Made by a program: the position numbers and the translations under genes. Under the pieces are notes generated by a model. That model did not search any database. It was not told where the DNA came from and saw nothing but the letters and a program-made list of their open reading frames with translations. A stretch of DNA of 49,080 nucleotides. Source: Anaerovibrio sp. Lineage in GTDB: Bacteria > Bacillota > Negativicutes > Selenomonadales > Selenomonadaceae. The stretch lies in the NCBI GenBank assembly GCA_028691285.1, contig JAQUZO010000003.1:1-49080 (forward strand), in the 5' to 3' direction. Shown here one piece after another: positions 7,606-16,157 of the stretch. Within the stretch, counting starts at the first letter, position 1; each line of letters opens with the position of its first letter.

Positions 7606-8904
7606 TTGAAAAAAATAGTGGGAATAGCAATTTTGTTAGTGATGACATTGGTGGCTGCAGGATGCTTTTTTGACAAGGAGGAAAGTTTAGGGGAACTTCC
7701 ATACTTGCCTTACGCAGCAATGCCTGATACTGAACAGAACAAGTCGGTAGGAGTAGATGTGTATTGGGATGCTACTTGTTCTATGCAGGGATATACCACT
7801 ATTCAGCAACAAAATACCTATCAGAGGTTGCCTGATAATCTGGAAGATATAGGCATATCTATGGGGGAGATTCACTTCTTCAGGTTTGGCGAGGAAATCC
7901 AGCCGTTGGAAGGACGAGAGCATCGTCAGTTTATGACACCAGAATATTACACAGAACTGATTACACCGATTCACAAGGTGGTGGAGCAGGCAGACGGCAA
8001 ACATCTGAGTGTGGTGGTCAGTGACTTGTTTGAAAGCGATGCAGATTGGAGCAATGTAGCCAAGCAAATAAAAAGCAAATACTTTGAGAATCATCAGAGT
8101 GTAGCCGTTATTGGTGTCAAGAATCCATTCAAAGGAGATATCTTTGATGTTGGCTATAGTGCTGGCGGCAAGTTCTTCTATGATAGTGGCACTGATGCAG
8201 CGAAATACCGGCCTTTTTACATGTTGGTGATGGGACCAACCGACGATGTGCGCTCGTTTGTAGCCAAGTGCAAAGAACGCATTGGGACAGGCGCTAATGT
8301 GAAATATCTGTTATTCAGTGAGGAACTGGTGGAGAAAGTACCAGATTTAAATACAATAGATTATAGCAACAGTGAAAATATATTCATGGACAGCAAGTTG
8401 CAAGTTCCCGATAAGCGTATGGTAGAGTTTGGTGTAAATGATAAATCCGCAACAGTGAAGCTGGAAACTGCTATCAATTATAAACCTTTTGCAGATGTAT
8501 GCCAGATTGATACCAACTCGTTGCAACCTGTTATCAAGGTAAGCAAGTTAGAGAATGGTGAATGGGTAGAGGAGACAGATGTTTCTGCGATAAGAACATC
8601 ATTAGAAGAAAAAACAGATAGTGACAATACATTTGTTTATAATATGGAATTTCAGCCTAACGAAGTGTTGAATGCAGATTCTGTGACACTGCTACAGACA
8701 TTTATTGTACCAGGCCGTGATGGCTTGCACTTGCCAGCCTGGGTGCAGGAATGGAATATGGATAATCAGGCTAGTTTTGATGCAGGCCAGTTTGATGGCT
8801 CAAAGACAATCAACCTGGTCAGCCTTATGTCATCATTAAAGGATTCTTCGACAACCATCAAGTATCCATCTATTGCTAATATTTTTATGGTAATAAAAAA
8901 TTAA
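7606..8904 (+). CDS. Lipoprotein with a von Willebrand A-like domain (island gene 1)
   Basis: A 432-residue exported lipoprotein. A TTG start at 7606 follows a strong AGGGGGGGA site. The signal peptide ends in the lipobox LVAAGC, with the lipidated Cys at residue 20. The next domain resembles a von Willebrand A fold: strand VGVDVYWDATCSM gives a MIDAS-like D55-x-T57-x-S59 metal site, and VVVSDLFE around D140 fits the later MIDAS aspartate. The C-terminal part (about 270-432) looks beta-rich and is unassigned. vWA domains bind partners through a metal ion, so this may be the outward-facing sensor or adaptor of the system. It is 16 bases before the next gene. Confidence 0.8.
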   Translation: MKKIVGIAILLVMTLVAAGCFFDKEESLGELPYLPYAAMPDTEQNKSVGVDVYWDATCSMQGYTTIQQQNTYQRLPDNLEDIGISMGEIHFFRFGEEIQPLEGREHRQFMTPEYYTELITPIHKVVEQADGKHLSVVVSDLFESDADWSNVAKQIKSKYFENHQSVAVIGVKNPFKGDIFDVGYSAGGKFFYDSGTDAAKYRPFYMLVMGPTDDVRSFVAKCKERIGTGANVKYLLFSEELVEKVPDLNTIDYSNSENIFMDSKLQVPDKRMVEFGVNDKSATVKLETAINYKPFADVCQIDTNSLQPVIKVSKLENGEWVEETDVSAIRTSLEEKTDSDNTFVYNMEFQPNEVLNADSVTLLQTFIVPGRDGLHLPAWVQEWNMDNQASFDAGQFDGSKTINLVSLMSSLKDSSTTIKYPSIANIFMVIKN

Positions 8905-8920
8905 AGGGAGGGCTCAGAAA

Positions 8921-9406
8921 ATGAATCGCAGTGTGAAAACAGCTATCCAAATAGGCGGTATAATAGGGGTTATTTTTGTGTGTGCCGCTATTATGTATTT
9001 TGGCCTGGCAGACAGTTTGGGAAAAACATATATTACTGGTACAAAAACCAAGATTATTGATTGGACATCACACTACAAAAATATGCTTATAATAGTGATG
9101 CTGATTTCGATGTTTACCAGCTTGTTGTGGTATGTCCTGTCCAGGTTTGTGTTCAAAATTACCAGTTGCTTCGGTGTGGGCAAAAGGGCAATTTGGCTGG
9201 TAATATGTGTTGTTAATGTTATTGGTGTATTGTTGGCAACGGCTTTGTGCAGCAATGATACTACGCTGAAAGTAGGATTCTCATTATATATAATACATGT
9301 TATTTTGTTTAGCGTTGTGGGGTATTATCTGACATCAGTTTTGTTTACACCGGCAGCTTATAAATACACGCCTGTAGGTGCCAATCTGATTAAGCTGAAG
9401 AAATAA
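8921..9406 (+). CDS. Four-helix integral membrane protein (island gene 2)
   Basis: A 161-residue protein with four predicted membrane helices (about residues 8-28, 50-70, 86-108 and 113-136) and a short basic tail ending in KLKK, which should be cytoplasmic by the positive-inside rule. I recognise no family. An AAAGGGAGGG site precedes the ATG. It is tightly packed between the vWA-like lipoprotein and the tubulin-like gene (16-base gaps on both sides), so it may be a membrane anchor linking the outer lipoprotein to the cytoplasmic filament-type proteins. That role is inference. Confidence 0.75.
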   Translation: MNRSVKTAIQIGGIIGVIFVCAAIMYFGLADSLGKTYITGTKTKIIDWTSHYKNMLIIVMLISMFTSLLWYVLSRFVFKITSCFGVGKRAIWLVICVVNVIGVLLATALCSNDTTLKVGFSLYIIHVILFSVVGYYLTSVLFTPAAYKYTPVGANLIKLKK

Positions 9407-9422
9407 GAGAGGGGCGAATTTC

Positions 9423-10919
9423 ATGAGCTATTATTTTGTTGCTATAGGCGGCTCCGGCGCCAAGGTACTGGAATCCTTGACGCATCTGAGTGCAGCAGGT
9501 GCTTTTCCAGATGAGGAAAAATTGTATGTTATGAACATTGATCCGGATGTTGGCAATGGTAATTTGGCACGCAGCACCAAGTCATTGGAATGCTATGAAG
9601 TGTTTCAGAATGCTACTATAGGCTATGCCTCACCTTTATTCCGTACCAAGGTGGTTTTAGCCAGGCCTTTTACCTGGAATCCAACTGAGCATAACAAATG
9701 CCTGGATGATGTAATGAGTTATCAGGCCTATAAAGAAGAACCAGTAGGGCATCTGTATCGTGCGTTATATACAAAAAAAGAGCGCACAACTTTGCTTAAT
9801 GAAGGCTTTCGCGGTCATCCTTCTATCGGTTCTGCTGTTATGGCCAAAAAGATTGATTTGGGTAATGGTGATTATACTGTAGATGGTGAAACTTGGAGTT
9901 GGTTGAAAAATCGTGTTAACGAGGATGTTAAGACTGGCAGTGTGGCGCGCATATTCCTGACCGGTTCTATTTTTGGTGGTACAGGTGCAGCTGGTTTGCC
10001 AACAGTAGCAAAGGTTTTGCGTCGCACATTTGATTCTTTCTGTGAGAGCAAAAAGGTTGTTATTGGTGCTGGTATGGTATTGCCGTATTTCTCATTTTCA
10101 GCGCCAGCAAAAAACGAGGTTAAGGGGCAGGTATATGCAGAAGCAGAGAATTTTTTGACAAATACCAAGGCGGCCTTGAGGTATTATTCGGGAGCAATTA
10201 AAGAAGAACGGCTTTTTGATTCCATGTACTTTACAGGTGATTCTTCCCTGGATCAGATAAATAAGTTCAGTGTAGGTTCTTCCAGCCAGGAGAATGATGC
10301 ACATGTAGTGGATTTTTATGTGGCCTTGGCCGCTATAGATTTTTATCAGACGCCAGTAGACAAATTGAAAAATTGTTCTTATATATCTCACAACAAACCA
10401 GATGCCTTTGAATGGGGAGATTTTCCCGAACTGGCAGATATGACAACGCAGTCCTCACCAAATCTCAAAACGCGTATGGGACAATATATTCGTTTTGTTT
10501 TTTCGTACTTACTGTTGGTAAAGCCAGTGTTAAAAGAACTTAGTGCAGGCAATATACCAGCTTATAAATATCCATGGTTTGCGGATTATCTGGAAAAGGT
10601 GAACGCAGATTCTCCAGAAGTACAGCGTTTTGAGCAGTATGTAGAGGATTTTGTGCGGTGGCTGGCCCAGATGACTAACAATACATCTCGTCGTCAGATG
10701 TCAATTATTAATCATGATATTATCAGGGGCATTAATCCGTCTGTTTTGGATGGAAATATAATGGATCGTCTGATTATTGGTGGTGATGAGGGGAACATTT
10801 CTCTCCACGAGGTATGGATCAGACTGTGTGAAGAACAGAAAGCTGCAGATACTACAAGGGATGCCCAGGGGTTCGGCAAGTTCCTGCGGCTGCTTTATGA
10901 TAGCTGTGAAGCCAGATAA
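9423..10919 (+). CDS. Tubulin/FtsZ-superfamily protein (tubulin-like domain, island gene 3)
   Basis: A 498-residue cytoplasmic protein with the tubulin-fold landmarks. A first nucleotide loop AIGGSGAKVLESL lies near residues 7-19, a ribose-contact-like segment VMNIDPDVGN near residues 37-46, and the phosphate-binding signature GSIFGGTGAAG at residues 181-191, a variant of the GGGTG(S/T)G motif. It is longer than FtsZ (about 350-400 residues) and lacks the FtsZ C-terminal peptide. It most resembles the bacterial tubulin_2/FtsZ-like groups. GTP binding is expected; polymerisation is unproven. It is followed 30 bases later by an actin/Hsp70-fold ATPase. ATG 9423 follows GAGAGGGGCG. Confidence 0.85.
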   Translation: MSYYFVAIGGSGAKVLESLTHLSAAGAFPDEEKLYVMNIDPDVGNGNLARSTKSLECYEVFQNATIGYASPLFRTKVVLARPFTWNPTEHNKCLDDVMSYQAYKEEPVGHLYRALYTKKERTTLLNEGFRGHPSIGSAVMAKKIDLGNGDYTVDGETWSWLKNRVNEDVKTGSVARIFLTGSIFGGTGAAGLPTVAKVLRRTFDSFCESKKVVIGAGMVLPYFSFSAPAKNEVKGQVYAEAENFLTNTKAALRYYSGAIKEERLFDSMYFTGDSSLDQINKFSVGSSSQENDAHVVDFYVALAAIDFYQTPVDKLKNCSYISHNKPDAFEWGDFPELADMTTQSSPNLKTRMGQYIRFVFSYLLLVKPVLKELSAGNIPAYKYPWFADYLEKVNADSPEVQRFEQYVEDFVRWLAQMTNNTSRRQMSIINHDIIRGINPSVLDGNIMDRLIIGGDEGNISLHEVWIRLCEEQKAADTTRDAQGFGKFLRLLYDSCEAR

Positions 10920-10949
10920 AAGGTATGTGTATTGTATAGGAGGATGACC

Positions 10950-13900
10950 ATGGCAGATTTATATCCTTTATTGCCAAAATTAAAAATTGATTCAGCTGTT
11001 ACTCCTTCCAAGGCTAGCAGTTGGACAGATGAAACGTCTGATTTTTTGGTACAACTGATTAAAAGTCTGGCTGTACCTGATGATACGCCGGAGTACGAGT
11101 CTATTGATTCGATTCCTGATGTGTGGGCCAGACCATTGTTGTTTGCAATGGCTCTGTTTGACAAACAGACTGAGACAGAGCAACAGTTTGGCAGCACCTT
11201 ATTTAAGCGTGTGCAAGGCGAGTGGCGTTGCCTTTTGGCCATGTTAGCACTGAATCAGGTAAAAAATCTGAATTTGCGAGCAGAACAGGTGATTTTGCGT
11301 AACGAAGCAACCAGCAGTCTGGAAAGCATTTTGGCAAAAATGGCACCTGGCAAAGATGGCCTGATTAGTGATGATACAGATTGGAAAAACCTGTATATTA
11401 TCTTTTTTCAGGATATTCCTATTGGTATTACTTCGCCAAGCAGCCTTTTGGCAGCATCAGCAGATTATATGAGTGATTTTGATGGTACCTTGCCTTCACC
11501 TTGGAGCACAGATGGTTATTATATGGAGGATCCTATTCCATATTTGACCAATGATGATTTGACATCCCTGCATGGCTGGCTAAAAAGTCTCAGTGAAAAT
11601 CTGAAGCAACGTGTTGCTAATCAGGACGATAACAATGAGTTCCTGATGGTGCGTCAGCGCTTGGAGGAGTACTGTGACGATATCCAGAAACGATTGGGAC
11701 GCCGGGTGGAAATGGCGAAAAATGTAGCCAAACCTGGGACGTTGAAGCTGAATATTGGTATTTTTCATTTGTTAGATACTGTAATACCTGCCAAAGAAGC
11801 AGCTGCAGAGGATTCGCAGGTACGACTGCTTCCTTCTGCTGGTCGTAATCCACAGGGGAATATCCTGTTGGTATCGCCAATGTCTTTGCAGGAGATGGCT
11901 GATGGCTGGGGAATTCCAAAAACACAGTTGGTAATTTGGGCTGGTATTACAGCTAATGATGTATCAGAAACATGGCTTACAGAAGATAAAGGCAAGCTGG
12001 GTGATGTGTTATTGAAGAATGCACAATATCGTCGTCCTGAGGAATTCTTTACAGAGAAGCTGACACTGGTGGAGCCAGCTAATTCTATTCCAGGGGCAAT
12101 GAATATTCGTGGTTCTGAGATGATTGCCAATGATGAGAATTGTAGTGTGTTTATTCCTTTGAAGCAGGAAATTCTAGAATATCTTACAGCAGCAGAAATC
12201 ATGGAACGCATGTGGATTGAGCGCAATAATGATGCTATATGTGTGCATTTTAACTTCCCTGTTTCCGGAGTTGGTGGGCAGAAAGACTATGAGTTCGTCA
12301 AGCAGTACAAAGAATCTGACATCATTTATGTAATGAAGTCCATGCCTGATATTGAAATATGGCCTGATTTCAAGCGTGATGACTGGCATAAATATTATTT
12401 TTATTATGGTAATGCTGATTCTGACAGCAGCACCAAAGAAGCAGGAAAGGACTTTTTCTATGCGACCCCATGGAGCTATGGCATAGAAAATGGCAATGAT
12501 GTGCCAGACTGTGGATTGGCTAATCAATATACAGCCTGCATTAGCGCTTTCCCTGAGGTGCTGATGTGTTATGTAAATTCCTCAGCCAAGGGCAGCACCC
12601 GTAGTATGGTAGAGGATGGCGGCATGATTGTTCTGCAGCCACCACAGACAATAGATGTCAATAATATGTCCAAATGGGATGTCAGCGTGGATTTTGGTAC
12701 ATCAAGTACTATGGTTTATTACAAGGACAAGCAGAGTGAGCCAGCCAAACTGCCATTTACACCGCATTTGTTCCAGGTAACAGACTCTGGTGTATTGAGG
12801 AACAATCTGTATTACAATTTCATGCCAGAGAATATCATGAACCCTGATGGCTCTTTCTTGACGATTTTCCACATTCTTAATACCAAGGTGCAGAATGCGG
12901 ACTTGCGGACATTGCAGGATGGCCATATTTTCCCATTGGAGATGGACGAATCCAAAGTAAATCGTTTTGTGGCCAATGAGGACACTATTGAAGCCAATCT
13001 GAAATGGCAGGGGGATGTTGCTGGTACAGATAGCAGCAGACGCAAGGCAAAATCCTATTTGGAGCAGATTTGCCTTCAGAGTGCAGCAGAGGCGGCTGGC
13101 AAAGGCATTGCAGAAATGAAGTGGCATTTCTCTTATCCATCAGCTTTCTCAGTAGAGGGGCAAGACTCTTTTGAGGCTACCTGCCGTCGAGCTGGCAGTG
13201 ACGCTTGCAAGGGAACCAGCTTTGCTATAGGCAGCAATGCTTTTGATACTCAGTTGGAGAGTGTGGCTACAGCGCTGTACTTTAACAAGTTGGGCAATAG
13301 TGACACGAACTTTGGTGATGGTGCTATCTGTCTGGATATTGGTGCAGGCACTACAGATATTTCTATTATCAGTGGCAGACCAGGACGAATTGTTTTCAAC
13401 ACATCTATTCGTTTTGCAGGCAGATATCTCTTTAAGCCAATTTATGATTATGACTATGAAACTATCAGTGGCAGGCAGTTGGAATTAGGGACATTGAATC
13501 GTGATCAGCGGAATACTGTAATTGATGCCGATATGCGCGCCAATAGTGAAGCCTACCTGAATAATTTGATTAATATTACTGGTGCAGATACGGTTAAAGA
13601 AATTTTGCAGGATTGCCAATTTGCTATGTCAGGTATTATGCACTATGTAGGCATGTTGTTGAAGAAACTACATGACGAGGGTATCTATCAGGAGAATCAT
13701 GTGCCAGATATCTATGTAGGCGGCAATGGATCGCGTATCTTCCAGTGGTTGGTTGGCGGCAGTGGATTTAGTACAGATAGTGTGCGGATGAATGTATTGA
13801 AGAAGGTACTGCAGGCATCTGCCGGTTTTGGCGATGACTATAGTTTCACTATTAGTCTTAGCGACAAGCCCAAAATTGAGGTAGCCAGCGGTATGATTAC

Positions 13901-14303
13901 CGAACGGCCACGACATAATCTGCGAGCTGAGGAGGAGACGAATCTTAAGCTCTTTGGCGATACAGAGGACGAATATCTGTTGAGTTCAGTACTGACAGGT
14001 GAAGGATTTGAGGTTGCTGGTCAGGCCAAGGAAAAAGATGCGTTTATTTCAGCTCGCGATATTGCAGCTGGTGTTGACATAGTTGATTTGCCTGAATTCG
14101 ATGCGTTTGTGGAGCAATTTAATAAGCAAAAACGCAGCATCTGGTTTAATGGTGTCAAGTATACAGAACAGGAGCAGAATGATTTGAAGAAGGCTGTACT
14201 CAGTTACTATGTAGCTGAGAAGGGTAAGGATGTCAAGGAAATCTATGTTGAACCTGTGTATATTACAGCCTTGAAAAAAATGATGGAGATGATGAGAAAA
14301 TGA
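10950..14303 (+). CDS. Large protein with actin/Hsp70-type ATPase domain (island gene 4)
   Basis: A 1117-residue protein. ATG 10950 is chosen because AGGAGG lies at 10938-10943; the frame extends upstream to a TTG at 10932 that has no ribosome site. Residues 1-570 match nothing I recognise. The C-terminal half has the actin/Hsp70/MreB fold motifs in the correct order: phosphate 1 DFGTSST at about residue 581, phosphate 2 DIGAGTTDISI at about 796, and the adenosine motif GGNGSR at about 924. No signal peptide or membrane helix is seen. It could be a filament-forming actin-like protein or a chaperone-like ATPase acting on the neighbouring tubulin-like protein. The large SrfB group is a possible distant relative. 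The stop overlaps the next start (ATGA). Confidence 0.85.
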   Translation: MADLYPLLPKLKIDSAVTPSKASSWTDETSDFLVQLIKSLAVPDDTPEYESIDSIPDVWARPLLFAMALFDKQTETEQQFGSTLFKRVQGEWRCLLAMLALNQVKNLNLRAEQVILRNEATSSLESILAKMAPGKDGLISDDTDWKNLYIIFFQDIPIGITSPSSLLAASADYMSDFDGTLPSPWSTDGYYMEDPIPYLTNDDLTSLHGWLKSLSENLKQRVANQDDNNEFLMVRQRLEEYCDDIQKRLGRRVEMAKNVAKPGTLKLNIGIFHLLDTVIPAKEAAAEDSQVRLLPSAGRNPQGNILLVSPMSLQEMADGWGIPKTQLVIWAGITANDVSETWLTEDKGKLGDVLLKNAQYRRPEEFFTEKLTLVEPANSIPGAMNIRGSEMIANDENCSVFIPLKQEILEYLTAAEIMERMWIERNNDAICVHFNFPVSGVGGQKDYEFVKQYKESDIIYVMKSMPDIEIWPDFKRDDWHKYYFYYGNADSDSSTKEAGKDFFYATPWSYGIENGNDVPDCGLANQYTACISAFPEVLMCYVNSSAKGSTRSMVEDGGMIVLQPPQTIDVNNMSKWDVSVDFGTSSTMVYYKDKQSEPAKLPFTPHLFQVTDSGVLRNNLYYNFMPENIMNPDGSFLTIFHILNTKVQNADLRTLQDGHIFPLEMDESKVNRFVANEDTIEANLKWQGDVAGTDSSRRKAKSYLEQICLQSAAEAAGKGIAEMKWHFSYPSAFSVEGQDSFEATCRRAGSDACKGTSFAIGSNAFDTQLESVATALYFNKLGNSDTNFGDGAICLDIGAGTTDISIISGRPGRIVFNTSIRFAGRYLFKPIYDYDYETISGRQLELGTLNRDQRNTVIDADMRANSEAYLNNLINITGADTVKEILQDCQFAMSGIMHYVGMLLKKLHDEGIYQENHVPDIYVGGNGSRIFQWLVGGSGFSTDSVRMNVLKKVLQASAGFGDDYSFTISLSDKPKIEVASGMITERPRHNLRAEEETNLKLFGDTEDEYLLSSVLTGEGFEVAGQAKEKDAFISARDIAAGVDIVDLPEFDAFVEQFNKQKRSIWFNGVKYTEQEQNDLKKAVLSYYVAEKGKDVKEIYVEPVYITALKKMMEMMRK

Positions 14304-15337
14304 AAAACATAAAATCTCTAAAAGGGTTAGCAGTTGCTTTTGCTCTGGCAGGTATTGTGTTTATCGGGGGACAGCATGTATATGCTGAACCAAGCGGAGA
14401 AGCTCAAGATATAACTTCAGGGCAAAAGTATTCAGACACAGAGTCTGATATTATAAGTTTGACACAAAGGATAGAAAATTTAGAGAAAACGGTACCGAGT
14501 ATTGGAACACAACCGGAGCCTAAAGCAAATGCTGGTGGTTCAGTGCAGACGGACTACCTTGATATGGCTGTCAAGTATGTCGCCTTATTGTCAGGGTTGA
14601 TGGCCTTGTTATTGTCCTTGTTTGCGCTCTACAACTGCGGTAATGTGAATAAAAAATTGATATTAAAAGATAAGCAACTGAAAAAGGAGCTTGACACGTT
14701 GAAGAGCCAGCAGGAGCAACTGCAGGAGCAACTGCAGGAGCAACTTAAGGGGGCTCAAGGAGAGTCCGTGGCTCTGCGGGCAGATTATAATGTATTGCAG
14801 GAACAGCACAATAGGATGCAGTTATCTGCAACAGCTGTCAGAGCTGGGAATATTCCGGTTCGTAAGATGCCGCCAGCACCTCCATCAATAAATGAATTGA
14901 TACAGGCAAGATTTAGAAAACTGTCTGATAGTTACAAAGAACTGATGCATTTGTGGACAACAGATCAAGGGGCATTTCGTAGCAAGCGCAGAGAGTTTAC
15001 GGAGCGGGAGCATCCACAGGAATTTTGTTGCAGCAATGCAAAGGAGCGGGCTGTCAATGGCAACTTGGATCCAGTTTATGTCAATGCTGCAGCTGGTACA
15101 GGCACATTTTGGGCTGTGCCTATAGAAGAAATTCCAGGAAAATACTTTGTATTTCCTAGTCCGACATTGGCTTATGAGAAACAACAGCATTGGACTGGCG
15201 GCATGAAGGAAGCTTTCAAATCAAATTATCAGGATGGTATGTTTTGTAGTAATTTTGAGGTTATTCGTCCAGCTGTTTTCATCAAACAAGGTGATTCTTG
15301 GAATTTAGTAACAGCTGGTGATTTATCACTACATTAA
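14300..15337 (+). CDS. Signal-anchored coiled-coil membrane protein (island gene 5)
   Basis: A 345-residue protein overlapping the previous stop by four bases, so translation is probably coupled. It has a cleavable signal peptide (cleavage near VYA-EP, residue 30), a short exported segment with a small helix (IENLEKTV), a membrane helix at residues 93-112, and then a basic stretch, which places the rest in the cytoplasm. A coiled coil follows (about 115-175) and contains three copies of QEQL encoded by a 12-base tandem repeat. The C-terminal domain (about 205-345) has FWAVP, YFVFPSPTL and PAVFIKQGDSWNLV, looks beta-rich and is unassigned. A hairpin terminator lies just downstream. Confidence 0.75.
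   Translation: MKNIKSLKGLAVAFALAGIVFIGGQHVYAEPSGEAQDITSGQKYSDTESDIISLTQRIENLEKTVPSIGTQPEPKANAGGSVQTDYLDMAVKYVALLSGLMALLLSLFALYNCGNVNKKLILKDKQLKKELDTLKSQQEQLQEQLQEQLKGAQGESVALRADYNVLQEQHNRMQLSATAVRAGNIPVRKMPPAPPSINELIQARFRKLSDSYKELMHLWTTDQGAFRSKRREFTEREHPQEFCCSNAKERAVNGNLDPVYVNAAAGTGTFWAVPIEEIPGKYFVFPSPTLAYEKQQHWTGGMKEAFKSNYQDGMFCSNFEVIRPAVFIKQGDSWNLVTAGDLSLH
14711..14746 (+). repeat. Three tandem 12-base repeats in the coiled coil of island gene 5
   Basis: CAGGAGCAACTG occurs at 14711-14722 and 14723-14734, and CAGGAGCAACTT at 14735-14746. Each unit encodes four residues (QEQL), so unit gain or loss keeps the frame and lengthens or shortens the coiled coil. Confidence 0.9.
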
Positions 15338-15350
15338 TGGATATCTCAAA

Positions 15351-15390
15351 GGAAGGCTTGGCTGTGAATGGCCAGACCTTCCAGCTTTTT
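15351..15390 (+). terminator. Hairpin with T tract between island genes 5 and 6
   Basis: GGAAGGCTTGGC (15351-15362) pairs with GCCAGACCTTCC (15371-15382) with one C-A mismatch and one G-T wobble, followed by AGCTTTTT. It has the form of a rho-independent terminator. No promoter is evident before gene 6, so partial read-through could set a lower level for the downstream genes. Confidence 0.65.
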
Positions 15391-15400
15391 AGGGGGAAAT

Positions 15401-16135
15401 ATGACAGAAGAAAGATTGGCAGTGGCGCAGCTGCTGCAAAAGATTATAGCCGAGGATAAGAATGTTCTGGTGAATTATGAAGAATTGTTAGCCAAGCTGC
15501 AGGAGGGTGGTGTGAGCGGTGGCGACTATCGTGCTATCAATAATGCATTACAATATAAAATTGGGGCAGTATTAAATAGTGTGGAGCCGGATAGCGCAGA
15601 TGCCATTGCCCAAGGTCGTAAGGACTTGCAAAAAGTATTGCAGGCAAATAATATGCTGGCTGCCAGAATAGAGTTTATCGTTGATATTTTTACGTATGCT
15701 GTAGGCTGGCAGGAGGCAGAAGTCGGATTAAACAATGGAACAGCACAGACGGTGCATGAATCCGTATCGGCAGAGGTGAAGGTTACTTCTGAGCGGAAGA
15801 CAGATAGCTTAGTTGCTCCGTCAACTGATATAGAAATATATGCCGAAGATGATAAGACAACAGTTGATTCTAATGTGTGGATTTGTCCAACATGTGGTGA
15901 AGAAAACGATTTGTTTTTTTGTGAGAACTGCGGATGTGCCAAGCCAGAACCTCAGAAAAATAATATTGAAATAGAGTCATGGGCTTGCCTGCAATGCGGC
16001 AGGCAAAATACAGGCAAGTTCTGTATAGCCTGTGGTGCGCCACAGCTGCAGCAAGATGTTAATACATGGGTGTGTACAAATTGTGGCCGCGAAAATACGG
16101 GGAAATTCTGTACAGGTTGTGGCAATCAGAGATAA
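15401..16135 (+). CDS. Protein with a new N-terminal domain and three zinc ribbons (island gene 6)
   Basis: A 244-residue soluble protein. ATG 15401 is chosen because AGGGGG lies at 15391-15396; an in-frame ATG at 15368 falls inside the terminator hairpin. Residues 1-105 form a helical domain (VAQLLQKIIAEDKNVL, KIGAVLNSVEPDSADAI, RIEFIVDIFTYAVGW) shared with the next gene. A linker leads to three tandem zinc ribbons beginning near residues 160, 192 and 222, each of the form W-x-C-x2-C-G-x2-N, then F-C-x2-C-G. This suggests a binding hub recruiting other components; nucleic acid binding is also possible. It ends 22 bases before the next gene. Confidence 0.8.
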   Translation: MTEERLAVAQLLQKIIAEDKNVLVNYEELLAKLQEGGVSGGDYRAINNALQYKIGAVLNSVEPDSADAIAQGRKDLQKVLQANNMLAARIEFIVDIFTYAVGWQEAEVGLNNGTAQTVHESVSAEVKVTSERKTDSLVAPSTDIEIYAEDDKTTVDSNVWICPTCGEENDLFFCENCGCAKPEPQKNNIEIESWACLQCGRQNTGKFCIACGAPQLQQDVNTWVCTNCGRENTGKFCTGCGNQR

Positions 16136-16157
16136 TAAACAGCAGGGGTGGGGAGTA

